Source of the DNA: Ceratopteris richardii
Lineage: Eukaryota; Streptophyta; Polypodiopsida; Polypodiales; Pteridaceae
DNA: 64,000 nucleotides
Assembly: GCA_020310875.1 (NCBI GenBank)
Contig: CM035406.1
Span: 228,250,012 to 228,314,011, forward strand
Direction of reading: 5' to 3'
Each line of letters begins with the position of its first letter. The stretch's first letter is position 1. A program made the position numbers and the translations under genes. The notes under the pieces were generated by a model. That model worked only from the letters and a program-made list of their open reading frames with translations, did not search any database and was not told the DNA's origin. Positions 55,527-64,000 of the stretch are shown piece by piece.

Positions 55527-55531
55527 TTCTC

Positions 55532-56716
55532 GTTTATGTATTTCTTCAGAATCTGTTTTGAAAGAAAAGATCCTGCATGACTGTCATGATGCACGTTTCT
55601 CTGCACACCCTGGTTTTTCTAGAACTTATGCAAAAGTGAAAGCTTCATATTACTGGCCACATATGAAATATGATATTAAGAGGTATGTCGAAGAATGTCT
55701 GAAATGTCAACAGGTTAACAACGAATTTAAAAGGAGTCCTGGCATGTTACAACCATTAGATGTGCCTGATAAAAAATGGGAATCCATCTCTATGGATTTC
55801 ATAACAAAGTTGCCTGTGACCAGAAGTGGGCATGATACCATCTTTGTTGTCATGGACCGTCTTACAAAGATGGCACATTTTCTTCCCATGAGGAAAACTG
55901 ATACAACTTTGCATGTTGCTAAACTTTTCATAAAAGAAATTTTTAGGTTACATGGTATACCCAAAAGTATAATTTCTGATAGGGATGCAAGGTTCACATC
56001 TAATTGTTGGAAAGCAACATTTCAATCCATAGGAACAGAATTATGCATGAGTACTGCATTTCATCCTCAAACGGATGGTGAGACCGAGAGGGTTAATAGG
56101 GTGCTTGAGGATATGTTACGCATGTATGTGAATGATAAGCAAAACAATTGGACTGAATATTTGCCCTTGGTTGAGTATGCATATAATAGTGCATGGCATT
56201 CCTCTATTAAGATGACACCTTTGAAGCAATGTATGGTTATAATTGCTTGCTACCGCATTCACTTTTTAATTCACAGAATCAGGTTGAAATATCCAAACAG
56301 ATGCTTGAAAACATGGATTTGGAGCTAAATAAGGTAAGGAAAAACATGAAAGATGCACAGAAACGTCAGAAATTATATCATGATCTCAAAAAGAGGCCCT
56401 TGGAATTTAGAACAAATGATCTGGTTTTTTTGAAAGTGAGTCCTTCTAAATCAAATCTGGTTTTAGGCAAAGATCGTCGATTGTCTCCTCGTTATGCTGG
56501 TCCTTTCAAAATCTTAAAGAAAATTGGTTCTGTTGCATATTTACTTGACCTACCTAATACTTTGAAAATTCATCCAGTCTTCCATGTTGGATTACTTAAA
56601 AAGTATGTTCCTAATGCTGATCATGTTTTGCAGGACAAATCTAAGTTGAAGGAAGATGCCACTTTTGAACTTGAACCAGAAGTTATATTGGATAGGAGAG
56701 TTAGACATCTTAGGAA
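55532..56716 (+). pseudogene. K2 integrase region
   Basis: The zinc region HDARFSAHPGFSRTYAKVKA with ECLKCQQVN is followed by the core ISMDFITKLPVTRSGHDTIF, IISDRDARFTSN and TAFHPQTDGETERVNRVLED. The C-terminal blocks LSPRYAGPFKILKKIGSVAY and HPVFHVGLLKKYV complete it. It resumes K2 beyond element L and runs directly into LTR sequence at about 56717. It is a fossil with a few breaks. Confidence 0.9.
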
Positions 56717-57234
56717 TCGTGGTGGTCCGGAAGTCTTGCATGAGACATGCGAAAAGACGCTATCTTGGAGCATGCAGATTCTAAAAGTGCGGGTATAGGA
56801 AGGCGTGATTGGTCGTGCGCTGGCGAAAGGCGGAGATCCCAAAAAGACGAAGACTGAGAGATAGAAAAGGATGATGTTCGTACAGTCATTACGATCGTTT
56901 TTCGGCTTCTGGAATTGCGATTGAGATTGAGATTGAGATTGAGATTGTGATTGTGATTGTGATTGAGATTGGGATTGAGATTGTGATTGTGATTGAGATT
57001 GGGATTGAGATCAGGTCGGGGGTGGTCGGGTGGATGAGGCTTCACATTGAAACAATCTGATAGATTTTGTAACGCAGATCAGAACTACTTGTAAATCTGC
57101 ACAGATAATAAAATTCTCTCTCTTCTTGTTCTGCGTATACTCTGTTTGCCTTCTTTATATCTTGTGGTGTCAAAACCCATTATTCTGTGTGAGATTGTGA
57201 CTCAAGTTTAGGAGACTTGTTACAAGTGGTATCA
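56717..57234 (+). repeat. Partial LTR 3 of the K array (3' portion)
   Basis: It matches the last 500 bp or so of LTR 1 and LTR 2, from GGTGGTCCGGAAGTCTTGCA to CTTGTTACA, including the GAGATT-type hexamer array. Confidence 0.9.
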
Positions 57235-57236
57235 GA

Positions 57237-57248
57237 GCAGAGTTGGAT
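57237..57248 (+). other. Primer binding site K3 (initiator Met tRNA)
   Basis: TGGTATCAGAGC, exact, lies 2 bp after the partial LTR. Confidence 0.95.
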
Positions 57249-57259
57249 TCCGGGACAAG

Positions 57260-58430
57260 ATGCAGGCTTTGAAGAAGAAGATAGAAGAACAAGAGGAGCT
57301 TATCCGTAGATTGAATGCAAAATTACATAAAGAAAGATCCAACAAACAAAAAGAGGCTACTGCAAATGCTTTCATGGACCTCAATGCTGAAGGTGGTAAT
57401 GGTGCGGGCACATCAAACGCACATAGAGCTAGACGGCAACGTGAACGTGAAGAGGACGATGATGCAGGTGAATCTGCACTCAAGCAAGTGTTCAAAAGAG
57501 AAAAATTAAATGAATTTGATGGTGAGAAGAAAACTGGAGAGGATCTTGAAGCATGGATTGAGGAACTTGAAGATTTCTTTGACCTGCGCGTATTTAGTGA
57601 GGAATCAAAAGCAAAGGTGGCAATTCTGCATCTGTGAGGAGTCGCAAAACTGTGGTGGAAATCTTATATACAGACAAGAACACGTGAAGGTCCGATCCTC
57701 TGGAAAGAATTTCGAGAGCAAGCAGAGAATCGTTATTGTTCTCCACATTATCAGATGGAAAAGAAAATGGAATTCTACTCTTTCAAGCAGCATGAGGATG
57801 ATAGATATAACTTGTCCGTTGAAGAATATAAGGAGAAATTTTTGCGTTTACATAAGTATGCACTAGAAGTTTCTGGAGATGCGCTGAAAAGCAAGTTTAT
57901 TGAGGGTTTGCGGGAAGAGTTTCGCTATCAAGTAAAGGGGTCCGGATGTGTAGATTTTCTTGATGCGGTTGCAAAAGCAGAAAACTTTGAGAAGATGGAG
58001 AAGTTTACCACGAAAAAGGCATTCAAATCAAGGTTTATCTCAACAGGAGATCGACCCCCAAGACCTATTTCAATAAATCAAAATGGACAGAGATCGACTA
58101 ACTCTATAACGGTCAAGGAGGAAGACCAAAGCCGAAGCAAACGGATACACCTTAGAAGCACGAAGTTATGCACTGGCAACGTGATTCTGATTTCCTGGAG
58201 CGGGCTAAGAGGCTGGGACTTTGTTTTCGATGTGGAGAACAAGGACATCGCACTTTTGAATGTCCAAACAAGGCCATCAACCGTTCTATGCAAGCGATTG
58301 TTTTCGATGTGGAGAACAAGGAGATTGCACTTTTGAATGTCCAAACAAGGCCATCAACCGTTCTATGCAAGTGAAGATAGCTCATCTACAAGAAGAAAAC
58401 ATGACAATTGAGGAAGCGGATGATCAACGT
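57260..58430 (+). pseudogene. K3 gag region with zinc knuckle
   Basis: It opens [20 protein letters not shown] and shows AWIEELEDFFDLRVFSEESK, LSVEEYKEKFLRLHKYALEV and FIEGLREEFRYQVKGSG. The zinc knuckle CFRCGEQGHRTFECPNK (CCHC) is near 58220-58270, followed by a tandem repeat of the same coding segment, as in K2. It is a fossil with a few breaks. Confidence 0.9.
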
Positions 58431-58487
58431 AAGTGTTCTAGCCCTAGACTTCAATGCATATAAACTTCTTCTCATTCAAGGGCATCG

Positions 58488-60284
58488 GTGATTAGGATTA
58501 TGGGGGACATATCCTCACGTAAGGTTAGTTTCTTGATTGATTCGAGTAGTACAAATTGTTTCCTTTCACTTAAGATGGCAGAAGCTTTAGGATTGCATAT
58601 TGAGATGCAGACTAAAAGACCTGTACAGATGGCTAATGTTAGGATACACTATACTCGAGGCTGCATTGAGAATCTTGATTTTATGTTAGGAGAACATAAG
58701 TTTTTGGGTACCTTCCATGTAATTGAAATGAGAGAATGTGATGTAATCATTGGAATGGACTGGTTAGTTCATAACAGTGTCGTGATTGATTGTGAAAGCG
58801 GGATCCTTACTTTGAAAATAGAAGGGAAGGAACATCGTCTTGCAGGCAAGTGTAATTCAAGTTTTTCTCCTATTTCTGCAATAAAGTTGATTAGGGGTAT
58901 TCGACAGGGTTGTGAGACATATTTGGTTTATGTGCATGACCTTCAGGAGAAGAAGAAAGAAGAGGAAATACCGGAATATGTTAAAAAACTTTTAGATGAG
59001 TACGCAGATGTATTTCCTGATGATCTATCGGGCATGCATCATCCTAGGAAAATTGACCATGCTATAGACCTTTATCCAGGAAGTACCCCTTATTCTAGAG
59101 CACCTTATAGGTTCAATATTGATGAATTGAAAGAGTTGAAGCTCCAATTGGATGATCTATTGAAGAAGGAGTTGATAAGACCTAGTGTTTCACCTTGGGG
59201 AGCACCTGTTTTGTTTCAAAAAAAGAAAGATGGTTCATACAGACTTTGTATTGACTATAGGGGATTGAACAAGAAAACCATTAAGAACAAGTATCCATTG
59301 CCATACATAGATGAACTAGTGAGTCAATTGAGTGGTGCCACAGTATTCACTAAAATTGACTTAAGATCGGGATATCATCAAATTAGAGTAAAGTCTGAGG
59401 ACATACCCAAAACCGCTTTTAGAACACTATATGGTCATTACGAGTTCACAGTTTTGCCTTTTGGATTAACAAATGCTCCTGCAACATTTATGTGTTTGAT
59501 GAATAATGTGTTTCATGAATATCTCGATGAATTTATATTAGTTTTTCTTGACGATATTTTTGTGTATTCTAAGGATGATGATGAACATGCATTGCATCTA
59601 AGGAAGACTTTACAAAAACTAAGAGAGCATAAACTATATGGTAAGATGAGTAAATGTTTTTTTGCAAAAGGGGAAGTGACTTATTTGGGGAGATTTGTTT
59701 CTAAGGAAGGGATTCATATAGATCCTGAGAAAGTCAAAAGCATAGTTGAGTGGCCTACACCCAAATGTGTGACGGATGTGAGAAGCTTCCTTGGTTTGGC
59801 ACAATATGAGAGGGCACACATTAGGGAGTTTTCTCGAATTGCAAATCCTCTTATAGAATTGACAAAGAAAAATAGAGAGTTCACATGGAACGATGAGTGT
59901 CAAAAGGCGTTTGACAAATTAAAACAGAAAGTTATCGAAAATTGTGTGCTAAAGATACCTGAGTTAGGGAAGCCTTTTATTGTTGCATGTGATGCTAGTG
60001 GAAGCCAAATCGGATGCGTTCTTTCACAAGAAGGGAGGGTAGAGGCTTATGAGTCAAGAAAATTAACGAATCATGAACTAAATTATACAACACATGACTT
60101 AGAAATGCTTGCAGTTGTTCACGCACTTAAACATTGGAGACACTTATTGCTAGGAGTAAAGTTTGAATTAAGAACATATCATCAGAGCCTTAAAAACATA
60201 TTTACTCAACCTTTACTTAACAATAGACAAAAACGATGGATCCAATTGCTAAGTGAATATGATTTTGATATTAAATACTTATGA
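58488..60284 (+). CDS. K3 protease-RT-RNase H open frame (598 aa)
   Basis: This is the longest open frame of the K family here. From the N-terminus it has an aspartic protease region ([34 protein letters not shown]; residues about 10-95). A linker follows, then RT ([51 protein letters not shown]; about 230-400). RNase H is [20 protein letters not shown] to [18 protein letters not shown] (about 495-575). It would copy element RNA into DNA. It belongs to a broken element and is a fossil part, not a host gene. Confidence 0.92.
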   Translation: MIRIMGDISSRKVSFLIDSSSTNCFLSLKMAEALGLHIEMQTKRPVQMANVRIHYTRGCIENLDFMLGEHKFLGTFHVIEMRECDVIIGMDWLVHNSVVIDCESGILTLKIEGKEHRLAGKCNSSFSPISAIKLIRGIRQGCETYLVYVHDLQEKKKEEEIPEYVKKLLDEYADVFPDDLSGMHHPRKIDHAIDLYPGSTPYSRAPYRFNIDELKELKLQLDDLLKKELIRPSVSPWGAPVLFQKKKDGSYRLCIDYRGLNKKTIKNKYPLPYIDELVSQLSGATVFTKIDLRSGYHQIRVKSEDIPKTAFRTLYGHYEFTVLPFGLTNAPATFMCLMNNVFHEYLDEFILVFLDDIFVYSKDDDEHALHLRKTLQKLREHKLYGKMSKCFFAKGEVTYLGRFVSKEGIHIDPEKVKSIVEWPTPKCVTDVRSFLGLAQYERAHIREFSRIANPLIELTKKNREFTWNDECQKAFDKLKQKVIENCVLKIPELGKPFIVACDASGSQIGCVLSQEGRVEAYESRKLTNHELNYTTHDLEMLAVVHALKHWRHLLLGVKFELRTYHQSLKNIFTQPLLNNRQKRWIQLLSEYDFDIKYL

Positions 60285-60299
60285 GGAAAAGAAAACAAG

Positions 60300-61715
60300 G
60301 TGGCCGATGCTTTGAGTCGTAAACCCCTATGCAGTTCAATTTCTATTTTATCCTCTGATTTTGATATTGGAAAAGAATTAAAAGAAGATTTATTTTATGC
60401 AGCAATCTTGGAATTTTTGGGTATGAATCTAGGTTCCATGTTTCAGGGAAAATTTCATTTGAGAAATAATGATTTGTATTGTAATTGTCCTTTATGTATT
60501 TCTTCAGAATCTGTTTTGAAAGAAAAGATCCTGCATGACTGTCATGATGCACCTTTCTCTGCACACCCTGGTTTTTCTAGAACTTATGCAAAAGTGAAAG
60601 CTTCATATTACTGGCCACGTATGAAATATGATATTAAGAGGTATGTCGAAGAATGTCTGAAATGTCAACAGGTTAAGAACGAATATAAAAGGAGTCCTGG
60701 CATGTTACAACCCTTAGATGTGCCTGATCAAAAATGGGAATCCATCTCTATGGATTTCATAACAAAGTTGCCTGTGACCAGAAGTGGGCATGATACCATC
60801 TTTGTTGTCGTGGACCATCTTACAAAGATGGCACATTTTCTTCCCATGAGGAAAACTGATACAGCTTTGCATGTTGCTAAACTTTTCATAAAAGAAATTT
60901 TTAGGTTACATGGCATAACCAAAAGTATAATTTCTGATAGGGATGCAAGGTTCACATCTAATTTTTGGAAAGCAACATTTCAATCCATAGGAACAGAATT
61001 ATGCATGAGTAAAACATTTCATCCTCAAACCGATGGTGAGACCGAGAGGGTTAACAGGGTGCTTGAGGATATGTTACGCATGTATGTGAATGATAAGCAA
61101 AGCAATTGGACTGAATATTTGCCCTTGGTTGAGTATGCATATAATAGTGCATGGCATTCCTCTATTAAGATGACACCTTTTGAAGCAATGTATGGTTATA
61201 ATTACTTGCTACCACATTCACTTTTTAATTCACAGAATCAGGTTGAAATATCAAAACAGATGCTTGAAAACATGGATTTGGAGCTATATAAGGTAAGGAA
61301 AAACATGAAAGATGCACAAAAACGTCAGAAATTATATCATGATCTCAAAAAGAGGCCCTTGGAATTTAGAACAAATGATCTGGTTTTTTTGAAAGTGAGT
61401 CCTTCTAAATCAAATCTGGTTTTAGGCAAAGATCGTTGATTGTCTCCTCGTTATGCTGGTCCTTTCAAAATCTTAAAGAAAATTGGTTCTGTTGCATATT
61501 TACTTGACCTACCTAATACTTTGAAAATTCATCTAGTCTTCCATGTTGGATTACTTAAAAAGTATGTTCCTAATGCTGATCATGTTTTGCAGGACAAATC
61601 TAAGTTGAAGGAAGATGCCACTTTTGAACTTGAACAAGAAGTTATATTGGATAGGAGAGTTAGACATCTTAGGAATCGTGAAATAGTGGAAATTTTAGTA
61701 AAGTGGTTTGCATAT
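60300..61715 (+). pseudogene. K3 integrase and chromodomain start
   Basis: The segment 60300-61439 has the zinc region HDAPFSAHPGFSRTYAKVKA and ECLKCQQVK, then the core ISMDFITKLPVTRSGHDTIF, IISDRDARFTSNFWKATFQS and FHPQTDGETERVNRVLEDML. After it come LSPRYAGPF-type sequence and the chromodomain start EVILDRRVRHLRNREIVEIL. The region ends at the LTR of element M. It is a fossil. Confidence 0.9.
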
Positions 61716-61716
61716 C

Positions 61717-62715
61717 TGTTGGGGGATTCTTTGACAAGAAGGAGTTTGAGGGTTTGTAGGAGAAAATGAAAAGACCAAAAGAGAAAATACACCTTGGAAG
61801 TTTCTGCCGTTTGATTACAATAAGAAAAGGACAATGTTTGAAATACAAGATACACCAATACCTCTGTGCACAATCCCACAGAGTGCCCAATTACAAGATA
61901 TCCAAGATTCCAATGTCCTCTTGCTGCCGACCTCCTCTGCAACAGACCTCCACCTGCTTCAAGCTTCTCCTTGTGCACACCTTGCACCAAGCTTCCACAA
62001 AGGGGGGAGGAGTGAATACCTGCTGTCGGCAAGCGTACACTACCAAAGGACCTTGAGATACTTGGGGGAACTCTAGCTTAGCACACCTCTGCACCAAAAT
62101 CCTTGGTCACTCTCTATGCACCTTGCACTTCCACTTCTGTGCGACGTACTCTGGTGACTCTTGCACTTCCCTCTCTTGCTCCACTTAGCCTATGCTCTCT
62201 TGCTTACTCCAAAACTGGTCCAAGAATGGCTCTTCCTTGATTTGAGTGTGCCGATCACGTACGCTCCTAATTGCAAGTGAATCTTGGTGCTCACTTTGAT
62301 GTCCCAAGATTGCTCTCACAAGTGGCAGCCAACTACTCACTGTTTTGTCCTGTAGTGACTTTAGTCTAAAACCAAAAATTTTAATGGGGGGCCATACTTT
62401 CACCTGTGCGTACACTTTGCCGCTTCACATGCCTTCACATTTCCTTTTAATTCTTCACTTTTGCACATAAGGGGGGTTCACCTGAACCTTCCAAAACACT
62501 TTAAAACACACTTTGAACCTTAGGGAAATTAGAGAAAGTACCTCTGCAACCTGCAACCTATTTTCTCCAGTTTACCCTTTGTGGACAATTCATTGTGCAC
62601 TACCTGTGCACTTTGACACCTGCACTTACGCACTTTGACTTTGCACCTGTTGACTTTGACCTGTTGACTTTGACTGCAGTTGACTTTGACCAATATGACA
62701 TTTATGGGCTCAACA
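61717..62715 (-). repeat. 3' LTR of element M, inserted in K3 (about 999 bp)
   Basis: On the minus strand it begins TGTTGAGCCCATAAATG and ends AATCCCCCAACA, with TGTTG/CAACA ends. Directly upstream on that strand is the purine-rich AGGTGGTGGGCAAC. It lies inside the K3 chromodomain, so it inserted after K3. Only this end of element M is in the window. Confidence 0.75.
62605..62695. promoter_or_regulatory. Cluster of TTGAC (W-box core) motifs in the M LTR
   Basis: About eight TTGAC cores occur within 90 bp, mostly as GTTGACTTTGACC or GTTGACTTTGACT. They sit at the U3 start of the LTR (minus orientation), where promoter elements are expected. WRKY factors bind TTGAC(C/T), so stress-responsive LTR transcription is a possible consequence. 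Confidence 0.5.
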
Positions 62716-62732
62716 GTTGCCCACCACCTAAT
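62716..62732 (-). other. Polypurine tract of element M
   Basis: The minus strand reads ATTAGGTGGTGGGCAAC directly before TGTTGAGCCC. Confidence 0.65.
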
Positions 62733-63334
62733 GTGCTCTCCGTCCCGGAGAGCGATAGCTAAACTTTGATCACGATGAAGATATAGCCGCAAAAACTTGA
62801 ATAGGACATCTGAGCAGCAACCAATTCCACCAAAACAGGAGAGAACAAGCCCCAGAGAAGAACCAAAAGTGGGATTTTGGAATGGAAAAGCAAAAAAAGG
62901 GGGGCGATGGAAGGGGAGAAAGGAAGGGGAAGGGAGGGCTGAGGGTGTGAATATGGATGGGGTAGGGAGGGGAAAGGTTGTGGCTGGGCATATTGGTAAA
63001 GGGAGGGATGGGGAGTAGGAATCAGGGGTCGGGAGGAGGCTAATGTGAACAAACCGGAGGGCTACAGAGGGTACATATGGGAGATTATTAAACATAAGGT
63101 AAGACAAGGTGAGAATAGATCATTTGGACAATGTTGTGAAAGAAAAACAGGTGATAAAGGTGTTCAAAACATGTGGTTTTAGACCAAAAGTCATACAAAA
63201 AGTGGGAATTTGTAAAAAGAAATTCAGAAACTGAGTTCATAGGTGCCAAAAAACATGAAAATGACTCCATTTTTGTAAAAAACGGCCAACCGAGGCACAA
63301 TCCAGAGCCAATAGCTTTGATCCATGAAAAAATA
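62733..63334 (-). other. Interior of element M, no coding sequence recognised
   Basis: It includes a purine-rich (plus strand) stretch near 62880-63060 with GGGGAGG-type blocks. The minus-strand frames across it are Pro/Ser-rich through composition. No gag or pol motif was found in the part present. Confidence 0.5.
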
Positions 63335-63535
63335 AAAAAAATAAAGTAAAATAAAATAAAAATAAAAATAAAAATGATTTTTTTTTTTTTTTTTTTTTTT
63401 TTCGTTTTCAACGCTCAGACAGTCAGACAGAAAATAAAATAAAGAAGAAAAGAAAATAAAATAAAATAAATAAAAGATAAAAATTAATAAAAATAAAAAA
63501 TAAAATAAAATAAAATAAATAAATAAATAAAAAAT
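63335..63535. repeat. A/T-rich simple sequence
   Basis: AAAATAAAAT-type pentamer and tetramer repeats surround a run of about 29 T (63374-63402), with a short unique GTTTTCAACGCTCAGACAGT between. Confidence 0.95.

Positions 63536-64000
<465 letters not shown>

Larger units (their letters stand above)
52236..55531. other. Target site duplication TTCTC flanking element L
   Basis: TTCTC at 52236-52240 and at 55527-55531 lies just outside the element ends. K2 coding sequence is on both sides, in the same region where K1 and K3 are uninterrupted. Confidence 0.88.
43635..61716 (+). mobile_element. Tandem array of chromovirus units K1-K2-K3 sharing LTRs (fossil)
   Basis: The order is LTR, K1 interior, LTR, K2 interior (interrupted by element L), partial LTR, K3 interior, all in plus orientation. 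Each interior has the Ty3/gypsy order gag, protease, RT, RNase H, integrase and chromodomain, so this is a chromovirus. A shared-LTR array is the known outcome of unequal recombination between LTRs or of tandem integration. The right end is cut by the LTR of element M. Every unit is broken: K3 in about four places, K1 and K2 in roughly five to eight each. Confidence 0.93.

Noticed and set aside
62529-63107. 192-aa minus-strand ORF
   Set aside because: It is Pro/Ser-rich because of a purine-rich plus strand. It crosses from the M LTR into the interior without any domain, so it is judged to be composition-driven.

Overview
This window is land-plant nuclear DNA, most simply from a large-genome, repeat-rich vascular plant. 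The evidence is plant-type Ty1/copia and Ty3/gypsy (chromovirus) elements, initiator-Met-tRNA primer sites and a complete plant 3-ketoacyl-CoA synthase (KCS) gene. A fern or gymnosperm would fit the repeat density, but the sequence alone does not fix the species.

Layout: 1-20 kb is a mosaic of broken copia and gypsy fossils: copia A, B and C of one family; copia D on the minus strand; gypsy fragments H and N; and three copies of a gypsy-type LTR called P here. Two open coding segments that I cannot name lie at 3.0-4.2 kb. A 5S-rRNA-like fragment sits near 18.9 kb. From 20.9 to 29.0 kb lies minus-strand copia E. A complete non-autonomous element F is nested in it, flanked by the 5-bp duplication AAACC. 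From 29 to 32 kb are the end of gypsy-like element G, with a tRNA-like stretch inside its LTR, and a chromovirus integrase fragment Q.

From about 32 to 40 kb the DNA is mainly host intergenic sequence around the single clear host gene: an intact KCS of 523 aa at 35265-36836 (minus), with intron-like sequence in its 5' leader. Just downstream on the same strand is a 93-codon ORF with a hydrophobic N-terminus and three in-frame 17-aa repeats ending in Arg-Arg. It is the best candidate here for an undescribed host peptide gene, though unproven.

From 40 to 62.7 kb retroelements dominate again: a copia fragment R, an element J carrying an unrecognised coiled-coil-like coding remnant, and a head-to-tail array of three chromovirus units K1, K2 and K3 that share LTRs. 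K2 is interrupted by L, a minus-strand gag-only LTR element with duplication TTCTC and two 496-bp LTRs. K3 is interrupted by the LTR of element M, which has a dense cluster of TTGAC motifs. The window ends in A/T-rich simple sequence and about 460 bp of almost pure G, probably a sequencing or assembly artefact.

Only KCS (very-long-chain fatty acid elongation for wax, cutin/suberin and lipids) is confidently a working host gene. All retroelements are treated as fossils; the K and L copies look youngest, with paired LTRs differing by only about 2-3 percent by eye.
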